A stretch of 64,000 nucleotides of DNA, from NCBI RefSeq assembly GCF_004135675.1, contig NZ_QHLX01000005.1:186001-250000 (forward strand). The letters are read 5' to 3'. The position numbers and the translations under genes were made by a program. Of the stretch, positions 21,086-31,322 are shown piece by piece. Positions within the stretch are counted from its first letter, which is position 1. Each line of letters starts with the position of its first letter. This stretch comes from Marinitoga lauensis. GTDB lineage: Bacteria > Thermotogota > Thermotogae > Petrotogales > Petrotogaceae. Below the pieces are notes generated by a model that was not told the DNA's origin, did no database searches, and worked only from the letters and a program-made list of their open reading frames with translations.

Positions 21086-22131
21086 GTTTTCAGCTCCCAA
21101 TAAATATTATCACCTATTTTTTTATTTTTTATAGGACAAAATTTAATAGCATTTTTAATTTCCAAAATTTCTAAGGTGTTAAAAGGGGATAAACCATTCC
21201 CAATAATCTTAGGTGAATAAAAAATATGCAATTTGTCTACAAAATTATTTTTTAAAAACAAAGACAAAATATTTGCACCACCTTCAACAAGAATACTATC
21301 TATGCCTTTGTTATATAATATATTTATTATTTCAAAAATATCTGATGTGTTTATTATCTCAACATTTTGGGGTATATTTTTAATCTTCTTTTCTGTAAAT
21401 ATCATATTTTTTCCATCTTCTTCAAATATTTTTAGCGCTTTCCCTTCAAAAACTCCATCTTTATCAAGTATTACTCTAATAGGATTTCTTCCTTTTTTTA
21501 TTCTACAAGTTAATTGCGGGTTATCTGTTATTAATGTATTCGCTCCTATTAAAATAGCAGAATAATAATTTCTGAGTTTATGAACAAATTCTCGTGCTTT
21601 TGAATTCGAAATCCATTTAGAATCAAAGTTATTGGTTGCTATAAAACCATCTAAAGTCATAGCAAATTTCAAAGCAATAAAAGGTCTTTTTTGAGTTATA
21701 TATGTAATGAACACTTCGTTTAATTCTTTTATTTCCGCTTCTAATATTCCATGTTTAACTATTATACCGGCATCTTCTAATATTTTTTTACCTTTACCAT
21801 TTACCAATGGATTTGGATCTAAAATTCCAATATATACTTTTTTGAATCCTTCTTTAACTATTCTATTAGCACATGGTGGTGTTTTACCATAATGTGAGCA
21901 CGGTTCCAGGGTTACATACATTGTTGCACCTTTTATATCGATATTCTTTCTTTTAGCATTTTCTATTGCTACAATTTCTGCATGCCTTCCACCATAATAC
22001 TCATGATGTCCTTTTGAAACTACTTTTCCATTTTTTACTATAATTGCTCCTACTAATGGATTAGGATTTACTTTCCCAATACCCTTTTTAGCTTCCTTTA
22101 TAGCGAGTTTCATAAAATACTCGTGATTCAT
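21070..22131 (-). CDS. ribD: Bifunctional riboflavin biosynthesis protein RibD
   Basis: Deaminates and then reduces the pyrimidine intermediate of riboflavin synthesis. 353 residues, intact. The N-terminal deaminase domain has the zinc motifs HAEIVAIE and PCSHYGKTPPC. The C-terminal reductase domain starts near residue 145 (RPFIALKFAMTLDGFIA) and has SILVEGGANILS. It starts four bases after the ribH stop and overlaps ribE at its end. Confidence 0.94.
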   Translation of the reverse strand: MNHEYFMKLAIKEAKKGIGKVNPNPLVGAIIVKNGKVVSKGHHEYYGGRHAEIVAIENAKRKNIDIKGATMYVTLEPCSHYGKTPPCANRIVKEGFKKVYIGILDPNPLVNGKGKKILEDAGIIVKHGILEAEIKELNEVFITYITQKRPFIALKFAMTLDGFIATNNFDSKWISNSKAREFVHKLRNYYSAILIGANTLITDNPQLTCRIKKGRNPIRVILDKDGVFEGKALKIFEEDGKNMIFTEKKIKNIPQNVEIINTSDIFEIINILYNKGIDSILVEGGANILSLFLKNNFVDKLHIFYSPKIIGNGLSPFNTLEILEIKNAIKFCPIKNKKIGDNIYWELKTCLQE

Positions 22132-22135
22132 AATA

Positions 22136-22599
22136 TCAGATCCTTAATTGTTTATTTAAATTTGCCATTTCTAATGCTGCCATTGCTGCCTCGAAACCTT
22201 TATTACCTACCTTTGCACCAGAACGATCAATGCTTTGTTCTAAGGTATCAGATGTAACTACTCCAAAGGTTACAGGAATATCTGATTCAAGATTAATTTG
22301 AGCAATTCCCTTTGAAACTTCATTAGCAACAACTTCAAAATGATATGTTTCTCCTCTAATAACAACTCCTAAAGCTATTATTGCATCATAATCTCTCTTA
22401 ATTAATTTTTTTATGACAAATGGAATCTCAAATGCCCCAGGTACCTTAAAAATTTCAATATCTTTTTCATCAACATTATGTCTTTTTAACGCATCTATAG
22501 CTCCTTCTAATAATTTTTCTGAAAAAAAGAATTAAATCTTGATACAACAATACCAAATTTCAAATTTTTACCTTCAAAATTACCTTCAACAAAGCTCAT
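22136..22599 (-). CDS. ribH: 6,7-dimethyl-8-ribityllumazine synthase (frame slip)
   Basis: Condenses the ribityl-pyrimidine with dihydroxybutanone phosphate. The restored protein is about 154 residues: [55 protein letters not shown] (catalytic His), [20 protein letters not shown]. One T is missing from the run at 22521-22527, just after VVSRFNSFF, which breaks the gene into two short frames. The start ATG overlaps the ribBA stop as ATGA. The surrounding rib genes are intact, and loss of this step would block the pathway, so a consensus error is likely. Confidence 0.9.
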
Positions 22600-23783
22600 A
22601 TAGATTCCTCCTCTAAAGTAATTTTATGATTCATTTTCAGTTTTTTTATTTGTAAATAAAACTTATTCTCTTCGGTAATTTCACCAAAATGTTTTTCTTC
22701 TTTTATAACTTCAATACCGTATTTTCTTAATTGATTAACTTTATCCGGATTATTTGTCATTAAAATTATTCTTTTTATATTTAATGATTTTAAAATTTGC
22801 GCCGCAATTGCATAATCTCTATTATCTATTGGCATACCAATTTTTAAATTAGCTTCTACCGTATCAAATCCTTTATCCTGCAATTCATAAGCCTTAATTT
22901 TATTTGTAATCCCGATATCTCTTCCTTCCTGTCTCAAATAAATTATTAATCCATTTCCTAATTTATTGATTTTCTGCATTGCACGATGTAATTGGCTTCC
23001 ACAATCACATTTTCTTGAAGTTAATACATCTCCTGTTACACATTCAGAATGAATTCTTACAAATAATGGTTCTTTCTTTAAATCACCTTTATAAATTGCG
23101 AAATGCTCTTTACCATCAAATTTGTTTTCAAAACCTATTATTTTAAATTTTCCAAATTTTGTTGGAAGTTTGGCTTCTGTTATAGGTGAAATATATAGCT
23201 TCTCATTTATAACTTCTGTATATATATCTTCTACGTTTATTAAAGGTATAGAATATTTTCTGGATAGATTTTTTATATATTCGAAATTATGTGAGTTACC
23301 ATTTTGATCTAATATTTCTATTAGCATAGCAAATGGTTTAAATCCCAATAATTTCATTAATTCAACAGAGGATTCAGTATGTCCTTTTCGATTATTAATT
23401 CCAATACTCCCTAATAATTGAATATGCCCAGGATATTTGAAATAACTTATATCTTGTTCACTTGAAAAATTTTTTATTGTTTCAGCACGATCTCTTGCTG
23501 ATATACCAGTATTAGTACTTTTATGATCGATAGTTATAAAATAATTTGTGTTTAATTTGTCGGAATTATTAGAAGGTAATTTAAAAAACCCTTTTTTTAT
23601 TAAATAATCTTCTTGTGTTGCAAGACATAAAAGTCCTTTTCCTTCAGAAATAAAAAAATTCACAATTTTATCATTTGACATTTCTGCAGGAAAAATAAAA
23701 TCCGCTTCTACCTCTTTTTTTCCATCCCAGATGATTATAGGTTTGTTCGAATTAAAAGTTTTTATAATTTTAAATTTATCCAT
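22596..23783 (-). CDS. ribBA: Bifunctional DHBP synthase/GTP cyclohydrolase II
   Basis: Opens both branches of riboflavin synthesis. 395 residues, intact. The N-terminal RibB domain (to about residue 205) has ITIDHKSTNTGISARDRAETI and the GHIQLLGS and GHTESSVELMKL segments. The C-terminal RibA domain has the zinc site CVTGDVLTSRKCDCGSQL and the GTP-site residues in YLRQEGRDIGI. The RibB loop usually read as RPGHIFPL is YPGHIQLL here, a mild departure. First gene after the FMN riboswitch; the stop overlaps ribH. Confidence 0.93.
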   Translation of the reverse strand: MDKFKIIKTFNSNKPIIIWDGKKEVEADFIFPAEMSNDKIVNFFISEGKGLLCLATQEDYLIKKGFFKLPSNNSDKLNTNYFITIDHKSTNTGISARDRAETIKNFSSEQDISYFKYPGHIQLLGSIGINNRKGHTESSVELMKLLGFKPFAMLIEILDQNGNSHNFEYIKNLSRKYSIPLINVEDIYTEVINEKLYISPITEAKLPTKFGKFKIIGFENKFDGKEHFAIYKGDLKKEPLFVRIHSECVTGDVLTSRKCDCGSQLHRAMQKINKLGNGLIIYLRQEGRDIGITNKIKAYELQDKGFDTVEANLKIGMPIDNRDYAIAAQILKSLNIKRIILMTNNPDKVNQLRKYGIEVIKEEKHFGEITEENKFYLQIKKLKMNHKITLEEESI

Positions 23784-23808
23784 AATATAACCTCCTAAAA
23801 ATAATAAA

Positions 23809-23828
23809 GCCCTGGATCTCTCCAGGGC
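23809..23828 (-). terminator. Expression-platform terminator of the FMN riboswitch
   Basis: A GCCCTGGA/TCCAGGGC stem with a four-base loop, followed (leftwards) by TTTATTATTTTT. It lies between the aptamer and the ribBA ribosome site, where FMN binding would favour its formation. Confidence 0.85.
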
Positions 23829-23891
23829 AATTATTTATCATTATTCTAGCTTTAAATATAACAAAAATCGCTATATTATAAGCTATTATTT

Positions 23892-24010
23892 TCTCTCCTC
23901 CCATCCAGACTTTAACTGTCGGCTCCGGAATTCCACCGGATCAACCTTAAAATTTAATAAGGCTCGCGGGCTTTAACCGCCGGTCGGGAATTTCACCCTG
24001 CCCGGAGAGT
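23892..24010 (-). promoter_or_regulatory. FMN riboswitch (RFN element)
   Basis: Read on the minus strand it has the conserved aptamer blocks in order: CTCCGGGCAGGGTGAAATTC, CCGACCGGCGGTTAAAGCCC, GCGAGCC, a variable arm, GGTTGATCCGGTGGAATTCC, GGAGCCGACAGTTAAAGTCT, GGATGGGAG. This is a full match to the RFN consensus by eye. It controls ribBA-ribH-ribD-ribE through the terminator downstream, so excess FMN switches the operon off. Confidence 0.95.
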
Positions 24011-24050
24011 ATTTACTTTTTTGATATTATAACATAATATTTAAAAAAAA

Positions 24051-24070
24051 ACAACCTCCGAAGAGGTTGT
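24051..24070 (-). terminator. Terminator of the GH65 operon
   Basis: Read leftwards: ACAACCTC, TTCG loop, GAGGTTGT, then a run of nine T. A classical intrinsic terminator just after the GH65 stop. Confidence 0.9.
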
Positions 24071-24078
24071 GGCACAGT

Positions 24079-26298
24079 TTATTTATCGTTAAGGGAGGAT
24101 AAATCATTTATCTTTATATGATTTTGAGTAATCTTTACGTTAAATAATTTCTTCTTATAATATATATTGAATTCCATACTTTTCCAGTGAGGTGGTAACC
24201 ATGGTTTAAAATTTAATTTTTCATCTTTATCGATATTCATTCCACCAAACCCATATATAGCAGCTTGCCAGGTTCCACCAGCACTTGCTGCATGCAATCC
24301 TAAAGCAGTATTTCCCTGATTGTCCTCTAAATCAACAAGAGCTGTTCTTAAAAAATGTTCATAAGCTTTAGAATGATTCCCAATAGTTAATCCCATTATT
24401 GCATATATACTGGGGCTCAATGAAGATTTATGCATTGTTCTTTTTTCATAATATTCAAAATTTATCTTTTTGGTTTCATAATCAAATTCTTCAGACAATA
24501 AATGCATCAGCATTAAAACATCAGCCTGTTTTATTAGTTGATATTTATTTAATTTTGTTAAATCAACGTTTTCTGGCCATTCTGGCATATTTTTTTCATT
24601 ATATTTCGTAATAATTTTATCTTCAAGTTTAAAATATCCTTCAAATTGTTCTATTAAATGAGTAGTTTTATTCCATGGAATAAATATTTTATTTGATACT
24701 TCTTTCCATTTCTTTAATTCACTTTCAACTAAATTTATTTTTCTTGATATTTTATTATAGCTTTCTGGAAATTTTTCTTTTATTATATTTATATATTTTA
24801 AAGCTTCTTTTATATTCCATCGAGCTAAGTAATTGGTATAAAAATTGTTTTTTACATGTTCATGAAACTCATCCGGTCCAATAACTTTATTAATTTCATA
24901 TCTATCTTTATCTTTATTATATTCTGCCCGAGAAACCCAAAATCTTGCAGTTTCAAAAAATATTTCAGCTCCGTAATTTAAAAAAAATTCCCAATCATCA
25001 GTAGCTCTTAAATATTCTCTAATTGAAAAGGCAATATCCGCTGTAATATGATATTCCATATCTCCTGTCCAAATCCTAACCTTATTACCGTAATAATCTT
25101 CTCCCCATTTTGGAGTTTCTTCTTCACCTGTATCTGCAGACTCCCATGGATATTGAGCTCCCTGATATCCATTTTTTTTGGCGTTTTCTCTAGCTTTATC
25201 TAATGTATAATATCTATACATTAAAAAAGAACGAGCAGCTTCTGGGTATTCATAAATATAAAATGGTAACATAAAAATTTCTGTATCCCAAAAAACATGC
25301 CCTTTATATCCTTCTCCGTGTAATCCTTTAGCACCAATACTTACCATTTCATCATCTGGATTTGCAAGTGATAATAATGAAAATATATTAAATCTTAATG
25401 CTTTATCTGCTTTTTCATCTCCATATATTTTAATATCTGCCACATTCCAACGTTTTTCCAGCTTTTTTTTATGATTTTCCAAAAGCTTTTCTATACCTAT
25501 ATTCTTTGCTTTTCTTATTTCTTTTAAATTGTTTTCATGAAGATTATCATATCTTCTTGAATCTAAAATACTGGTATAAATGTTTATTGTATATTCATTT
25601 TGTGGAACTGGATCTATATCAATTGATTGTGCAATAAAATCTATATAATTTCTGGAAACTTTAGAATGATAGTTTTCAGCTTCAACTGAAGATAATATTC
25701 CTACTTTATAATTTTTATCTCTTGTACAAGCTTCTAAATAAAGGTAATCATCAGATACAACATGATTGGATAAGAAATAATGTTTTACCCTTTCTTTTGG
25801 ATGGAAAGTAGAATTTGTTGTTTTTCCATCAATAAAATATTCTAAAGTTATTCTATCTTTATAATTTTCTGGAACTATTTTATACTTCATTAAAGCTAAA
25901 TTTCTATTATCATGACTTAAAAATCTATATCCTTCTATTTTTGTAATTCTATTTTTTTTATCCTTTAATCTCATCTCTTTATATAATAAACCCTGTTTCA
26001 TATCTAATATTCTTTTGTAATCCAATATTTCACACTCAAATGGATTTAAATATTCATATTTTAAATATATTTTCAATCCCCAAAAATATGGTAAATTAAC
26101 TAATTCTTTTACCTGAGATTCTGATTTGTCAAAAATACCTGCAACGTATGTTCCTGGTGTTTCATTAAAAAATAAATCTTCGAAAGTTCCTCTTACTCCT
26201 AAATAACCGTTTGATAACGTGAAAATAGTTTCATTTACAGGAGAAACTTCAAAATTATTTTTTTTAATTAACCATTTTTCTTCTGATAATTTCATCAT
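24079..26298 (-). CDS. GH65 family disaccharide phosphorylase
   Basis: An intracellular phosphorylase of 739 residues, intact. GH65 enzymes split maltose, trehalose, kojibiose or nigerose with phosphate, giving beta-glucose 1-phosphate. The N-terminal domain (SPVNETIFTLSNGYLGVRGTFED) is followed by the (alpha/alpha)6 catalytic barrel with GHVFWDTEIFMLPFYIYEYP, GAQYPWESADTGEEETP and the catalytic Glu in VIGPDEFHEHVKNNFYTN. The C-terminus has NTALGLHAASAGGTWQAAIYGFGG. It overlaps pgmB by ATGA, and PgmB isomerises the beta-glucose 1-phosphate product. Maltose or kojibiose specificity cannot be decided by eye. Last gene of the second LacI operon. Confidence 0.9.
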   Translation of the reverse strand: MMKLSEEKWLIKKNNFEVSPVNETIFTLSNGYLGVRGTFEDLFFNETPGTYVAGIFDKSESQVKELVNLPYFWGLKIYLKYEYLNPFECEILDYKRILDMKQGLLYKEMRLKDKKNRITKIEGYRFLSHDNRNLALMKYKIVPENYKDRITLEYFIDGKTTNSTFHPKERVKHYFLSNHVVSDDYLYLEACTRDKNYKVGILSSVEAENYHSKVSRNYIDFIAQSIDIDPVPQNEYTINIYTSILDSRRYDNLHENNLKEIRKAKNIGIEKLLENHKKKLEKRWNVADIKIYGDEKADKALRFNIFSLLSLANPDDEMVSIGAKGLHGEGYKGHVFWDTEIFMLPFYIYEYPEAARSFLMYRYYTLDKARENAKKNGYQGAQYPWESADTGEEETPKWGEDYYGNKVRIWTGDMEYHITADIAFSIREYLRATDDWEFFLNYGAEIFFETARFWVSRAEYNKDKDRYEINKVIGPDEFHEHVKNNFYTNYLARWNIKEALKYINIIKEKFPESYNKISRKINLVESELKKWKEVSNKIFIPWNKTTHLIEQFEGYFKLEDKIITKYNEKNMPEWPENVDLTKLNKYQLIKQADVLMLMHLLSEEFDYETKKINFEYYEKRTMHKSSLSPSIYAIMGLTIGNHSKAYEHFLRTALVDLEDNQGNTALGLHAASAGGTWQAAIYGFGGMNIDKDEKLNFKPWLPPHWKSMEFNIYYKKKLFNVKITQNHIKINDLSSLNDK

Positions 26299-26951
26299 TT
26301 TACCTCCTGCAATAATTTTTCTAATTTTTTTATATTTATTTGGTATAAGTTTGTAACGACAATTGTTGCATGTTTTAATTCATTTATATTGTTATGCCTT
26401 GCTAAACCTACAGTAACCATATTAGCATTTAAACCAGCATTTACACCTTCTATTGCATCTTCAATAACAACACAATTTTCAGGAGATACATTCAAATTCC
26501 TTGCAGCAAGCAGGAAAATTTCAGGATTTGGTTTTCCATTAGTAAAATCATAACCAGTAACTACCGTATCAAAAAGATTATATATATTTAGCGTTTCAAG
26601 TATTTTTTTTGTGTTTTTACTGGATGAGGCTACAGCTATTTTTATCTTATTATTCCTTAATATTTCTATTAAATTTATAGTATCTTCAAAAATTTTTGGA
26701 GGGGTTTTTTCAACAAGCTCCAAAAAATAATTTTGTTTTTCTTCAGCCATTTTTTCTAACATTTTTCTGTTTGCATTTACAGCTACTGCAGAAATGCCCT
26801 GAATTCTGGGTTTTCCATCAACTTTCTCTTTATATATATTAAAATCAAAATAGTATCCATGTTTTTCAAACATTTTTTTCCATGCTTTATAATGTAAAGG
26901 AACTGTATCGGTAATTACACCATCCATGTCAAATATTACGGCTTTTAACAT
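26295..26951 (-). CDS. pgmB: Beta-phosphoglucomutase
   Basis: A HAD-family enzyme that turns beta-glucose 1-phosphate into glucose 6-phosphate. 218 residues, intact. The nucleophile motif is AVIFDMDGVITDT, with the cap-domain contact LHYKAWKKMF, motif II VASSSKN, the Lys in GKPNPEIFLLAA, and motif III VVIEDAIEGVNAG. It is coupled to the GH65 gene that produces its substrate, which fixes the function with good confidence. Confidence 0.92.
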   Translation of the reverse strand: MLKAVIFDMDGVITDTVPLHYKAWKKMFEKHGYYFDFNIYKEKVDGKPRIQGISAVAVNANRKMLEKMAEEKQNYFLELVEKTPPKIFEDTINLIEILRNNKIKIAVASSSKNTKKILETLNIYNLFDTVVTGYDFTNGKPNPEIFLLAARNLNVSPENCVVIEDAIEGVNAGLNANMVTVGLARHNNINELKHATIVVTNLYQINIKKLEKLLQEVK

Positions 26952-26962
26952 ATTTATTCCTC

Positions 26963-27854
26963 CTAACCTTTAATTGCAGAAGCTTTTCCGGATTCAATAA
27001 ACTGATTTTGAAAAGATAAGAAGATTATTATCATAGGAATTGTCATAATAATTGATGCTGCCATCATATATTGCCAGAATGTATAATATGAAGTTTTGAA
27101 AAAGTTTAATCCCATAGTTAAAGTATACATAGTTTTATCAGAAGTAATTATTAATGGCCACATAAAGTCATTCCAGGCTCCTAAAAAAGTATATATAGCT
27201 AATGCAGTCATAGCTGGTTTTGCATTTGGAGCTACAATGGTAAAAAATGTTCTGATTATACCTGCCCCATCAATTCTCGCTGCCTCTTCAAGTTCTTTAG
27301 GAAAATTCAGAAAAAATTGTCTCATTAAAAAAAGGCCAAATACCCCTGTCAATTTTGGCAAAATTAAACCAGTATAGGTATTAACAAAACCAAACTTTAC
27401 CATTAAATTATATTGAGGTATCATAATAACCTGAAAAGGAATCATCATCGTTGCTAAAAAAAGAGAAAACCAGAAATTTTTTAATGGAAAATGCAACCTT
27501 GCAAATGCATATCCCCTAATGTATCTAAAATCAAATGACCCATAGTTAGTGCTCCTGCGTAAAATAGGGTATTTAATATCCATCTTCCATATAATGGAAC
27601 TACTTCAAATATTTTTATATAATTTTTTAAGGTAGCATTAACGCCAAAAACTTTTGGTGGAATTTTAAATAGATTTATATTTGGTGGCCATTGCATTATA
27701 TCTATACCAAATTTTTCACCTGTATCTGGATTTATACCGTTTAATGGGTTATTGAAACTAAAAATGCCCAAAAGAAAGGAAATAATGATATTAATGCATA
27801 AAATATTAAAATTATATATGAAATAGTTTTTGCTAAATTAAGCTTTTTATTCAT
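26963..27854 (-). CDS. Sugar ABC transporter permease (MalG-type)
   Basis: About 297 residues when restored, with six helices. The start MNKKLNLAKTISYI follows GAGGTGA. Two slips (near 27755 and 27520) split it. The MalG core is TLAGYAFARLHFPLKNFW (restored), EEAARIDGAGIIRTFFTIVAP and TFLGAWNDFMWPLI, and the C-terminus is typical. An extracytoplasmic loop after the first helix (PLNGINPDTGEKFGIDI and on) is longer than in the permease at 18787. Confidence 0.85.
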
Positions 27855-27864
27855 AAAATTCACC

Positions 27865-29018
27865 TCAATATTCTTCACGAATAAACTTTCTTTGTAAAAT
27901 AGTTATAAATAAAATAATAGCAAATAATACCAATGCTAAAGCAGATGCGTACCCCATATTTCCGTATTCAAATGCATTTTTGTATATGTAATAAGAAATA
28001 GTAATATTTCTCATATTTTTTATTAAAAAATATATTTGATCAAAAACCTGCATACAACCAATAGTCCCATTATCATTACAAATAATATTTGTGGTCTAAG
28101 CATTGGAACTGTGATTTTCCAGAAAATTTTTGAAGGCGAAGCGCCATCAATTCTTGCTGCTTCATATATAGATGTTGGTATATCCTGTAATCCTGCTAAA
28201 AATGTGACCATAAAATATCCGGCTGTTGTCCATATATTCATAACCATAATTGCTGGTAATGCAGTGTTAGGATTTTCTAACCAGGCAATTGGTTGAAATC
28301 CAAATATTGATAAAAATCTATTTAAAATTCCCGGTCTTGAGTATATCATCCAAAAAATCATTGAGATTGCGGCCGATGATGTAATTGCTGGAATAAAAAA
28401 TGTAGCTTTAAAAAATTTTATCCCTTTTATTTTTGAATTAGCGGCAACAGCTAAAACTATTGCTAAAAATGTTTGGACTGGAACAACAATAATAGAATAA
28501 AAAAAAGCATTAAATAATGATATTCTAAAATATTGATCTTTAAACATTTTTTTAAAATTTTCCAAACCAAGAAAATTTGGGATATATCGTTTAAATGATG
28601 AACTTCCTTTTTAAGATAAATAGACATAAAATCGGAAATTTTCATTTCTTTATTTAACTTCCCATCTATGAAATCTTTTAATAACTTATTTATATCGAAA
28701 TAGTTTTTTATTATATTTTCTTTTTTGTATCCAGGTTTATACCAACATCAGATTTAATAAAAGTCATAAGATCAAAATAGTTTTTTATTTCATCAATTGA
28801 TTTAACTTCATTTTGAAAAAACCAAGATGAAATTCCAGTGATTCCTGAGGATTAAAAGTAACTTCTAAATTTCTCGCATTTAAAGGATTATAATCAGTAA
28901 AACTATAATAAAATGCCGCAAGTATCGGATATATAGTAAAAACTATTATAGTCAAAATAATAGGTGATGCAAACAAATAGCCTATTAAAATTTCTTTTGT
29001 TTTCCACTTCAAATGCAT
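27865..29018 (-). CDS. Sugar ABC transporter permease (MalF-type, large loop)
   Basis: About 384 residues in four or more frame pieces. The start MHLKWKTKEILIGYLFASP follows AAAGGTGG; the frame is open further upstream. After the first helix (FYYSFTDYNPL) comes an extracytoplasmic insert of roughly 130 residues, rich in Lys, Asp and Asn (IKNYFDLMTFIKSD, DFIDGKLNKEMKISD). Then comes the usual core: NFLGLENFKKMFKDQYFRIS, FFIPAITSSAAISMIFW and YEAARIDGASPSKIFWKITV. The insert recalls the MalF P2 loop that docks the binding protein, though I see no sequence likeness. Slips make the insert boundaries uncertain. Confidence 0.78.
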
Positions 29019-29040
29019 AAAAAATCGCCACCTTTTTAAA

Positions 29041-29067
29041 TTTGAAGGGGGAAAATCCCCCTTCAAA
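29041..29067 (-). terminator. Hairpin between binding-protein and permease genes
   Basis: A perfect 11-bp stem TTTGAAGGGGG/CCCCCTTCAAA with a five-base loop, directly after the binding-protein stop and without a strong T tract. Probably an attenuator or mRNA stabiliser, as after livK. Confidence 0.7.
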
Positions 29068-30280
29068 TTATTTTCCGCTGATCCATTGAGGATAATTTTC
29101 TTTTATTTGTTTCAATGCAGTTTCTAATGTAATTTTATTATAAAATAAATCTTTCAATCTTGAATTAATCTGATCATTAGCTATAGAAAAAATACCAGTT
29201 GGTGTTGGAACACTCCATGGTTGAGCATATTCAGCACCTTTATAAAAAGGCGTTTTCATAGGATCTGTGTCTTTTAATGCCAGATCTTTTCTTGAGGCTA
29301 AAACACCAGCTTTTTCAACAAAAATTTCCTGACCTCTTGTTACTAAAAATTTTAATACTTCCCATGCAGCTGATTTGTTTCTGGATTCTTTATTAATAGA
29401 CCATGAAACAGTATAAACCATAGTAGACTTTTTAATTAATGAAGGCATTTCCACAATTCCCATCTTCTTATATACATCAGGATAAGATCCCTTCAAAAAT
29501 CCTAAAGACCATGGACCTGACATACCAATTGCAACCTTTTCTTTTCCTAAAGCCTCACCAATCCATCCGGCACCTACAGTTTGAGGTTCAACAGCAACAC
29601 CATATTTAGTTACTAAATCTATATAAAATTTAAGCCCAAATTTAGATGCAGGTTCATCTAAAGCAGTATTTAAATTCTCATCAACTAATCTACCCCAGCT
29701 CCTAAAATAAAAGGTATTACTCTATTGAAATCTGCTGCTAATACCATAGGTGTTTCAAATCCTTTTCGTTTCAATTGTAATGCTTTATCCAATAAATCAA
29801 ACCATGTATCATTATTGGTAGGGTATGGGACACCATATTTATCGAATATTTCCTTATTATAATATAATGCTAATGTTGAAAAATCTTTTGCAATACCATA
29901 TACTCTGTTATTATATTTAAAAGCATTTATCAAAGATGGGAAATAAGCATCAAGATCAAAGTTATCCCTTTTTATATATAAATCTAATGGTAGCAAGACA
30001 TTCTTTGAAGCAAATTCCTGGAAAAAATATACATCAACATAGAAAATGTCTGGCGCTGTTCCTGCAGATAATCGCGTTTTTAGTGTTTCGAGATAATTTC
30101 CTGGAATAGGTTCCCATACTACTTTAATATTACTATGAGTAGAATTAAATTCTTCAACCCCGCCTTAATAGCTGCTTCTTCATCCGGATTTCCGGGCCAT
30201 CCAGAAATCTTTATAGTTGTTACAGCAAACAAAGAAGAAACAATAATCATAGTTAATAAAAACAACCATGCTCTTTTCAT
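29068..30280 (-). CDS. Sugar ABC transporter substrate-binding protein
   Basis: A family 1 solute-binding protein of about 404 residues. The signal peptide is MKRAWLFLLTMIIVSSLFA, then VTTIKISGWPGNPDEEAAIKAG, ETLKTRLSAGTAPDIFYVDV and DFSTLALYYNKEIFDKYG. The second lobe is in the 29068-29523 piece (GMSGPWSLGFL, AAWEVLKFLVTRGQEIFVEK). At least two slips, near 30165 and 29690, break it. The start ATG follows AAGGAGGGTG. With the permeases and the GH65/PgmB pair it forms an uptake route for a glucose disaccharide such as maltose, trehalose or kojibiose. Confidence 0.85.
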
Positions 30281-30303
30281 AAAACACCCTCCTTTTAAAG
30301 TAA

Positions 30304-30317
30304 TGAAATCGATTACA
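30304..30317. promoter_or_regulatory. LacI-family operator 2b
   Basis: TGAAATCGATTACA, one base off the perfect palindrome before lacI. It lies between lacI and the binding-protein gene, 24 bases before the latter's start, so the structural genes can be repressed separately. Confidence 0.75.
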
Positions 30318-30335
30318 TATTTAGATACATAAAAT

Positions 30336-31304
30336 CTATTTTTTAAACTTTAATGTACTTTCTCTTATAGAAATATCAACTGGTATTATTACATTTTTTA
30401 CTTCTCTACCTGAAGATAAATAATGCAGCATTTTTGCGGCATTATAACCAATTTGATAGATATTTTGATTTATTGATGAAATTTTTAATATTTTAGATGA
30501 AGGTAGATCATCGAAACCTATCAATGGTAAATAATAGTTTTTTTCATTCATATAATCATATACACCATAAGCCATTAAATCTGAACTACAGAAGATACCA
30601 TCATAATCTGTTAAATTGATTTTTTTAATCACATCATATCCAGATTTTCTACTAAAATCACCATAAACTATATCTAAATTAATATTAAAATCTTTTTTTG
30701 CATTTAAAACACCGTTTAAACGCTGATAGGTAACAGCAGGTCCTAAACTTCCACTAATAAACAATATGTTTTTACATCCAATTTCGTTCAAATGCTTAAT
30801 ACCTAAATATCCTCCTAATTCATTATCTGGATCAACATATATAAAATTATTTTTGTTGTTTCTACCTATTACTATATAAGGAAAATTAATAGAGTTTAAA
30901 AATTCAATTCTTTCATCATTGTCTTCAAGATCTGTTATAAAAAAACCATTTACTAAATTACTTTTTATTAATTTTTCATAATGAACAATACAATTTTTCT
31001 TTTCATGTGAATCTAAAATAAGTTTTAAATCATTATGAAAAAAATATTCTAAAATTCCGTTTAAAAAAGGATGCGTATATGAATCGTTTTCAGTAATATG
31101 ATTTCTTCTCATAACTAAACCAAATAAATTTGAAGACCTTTTTCTTAAAGATTTTGCACTAAAATCGGGTTCATATCCATATTTTTTAATTATTTCTAAA
31201 ACTTTATTTTTAGTTTCTTCCTTTACTTTAGAAGAATTATTAATAACTCTGGAAACTGTAGCAACAGAAACTCCAGCTAACTCCGCTATATCCTTTATTT
31301 TCAT
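30336..31304 (-). CDS. LacI family repressor (GH65 locus)
   Basis: An intact LacI-type repressor of 322 residues: MKIKDIAELAGVSVATVSRV at the N-terminus, hinge KKYGYEPDFSAKSLRKR, and core with DNELGGYLGIKHLNEIGCKN, SGSLGPAVTYQRLNGV and PLIGFDDLPSSKIL. The ATG at 31304 is chosen because GAGGTG precedes it; an upstream TTG would overlap that site. It is the first gene of the six-gene operon it probably controls, with an operator in front of itself and another before the next gene. Confidence 0.9.
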   Translation of the reverse strand: MKIKDIAELAGVSVATVSRVINNSSKVKEETKNKVLEIIKKYGYEPDFSAKSLRKRSSNLFGLVMRRNHITENDSYTHPFLNGILEYFFHNDLKLILDSHEKKNCIVHYEKLIKSNLVNGFFITDLEDNDERIEFLNSINFPYIVIGRNNKNNFIYVDPDNELGGYLGIKHLNEIGCKNILFISGSLGPAVTYQRLNGVLNAKKDFNINLDIVYGDFSRKSGYDVIKKINLTDYDGIFCSSDLMAYGVYDYMNEKNYYLPLIGFDDLPSSKILKISSINQNIYQIGYNAAKMLHYLSSGREVKNVIIPVDISIRESTLKFKK

Positions 31305-31322
31305 TATCAAACACCTCTTTTT

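Noticed and set aside
20516-21100. An upstream start (MGAEN) for riboflavin synthase
   Set aside because: The family starts at MFTGII, and the extra codons lie inside the end of ribD with no better ribosome site.
30135-30332. Plus-strand 65-codon open frame over the binding-protein start
   Set aside because: It is antisense to a signal peptide region with a clear family match and has no ribosome site.
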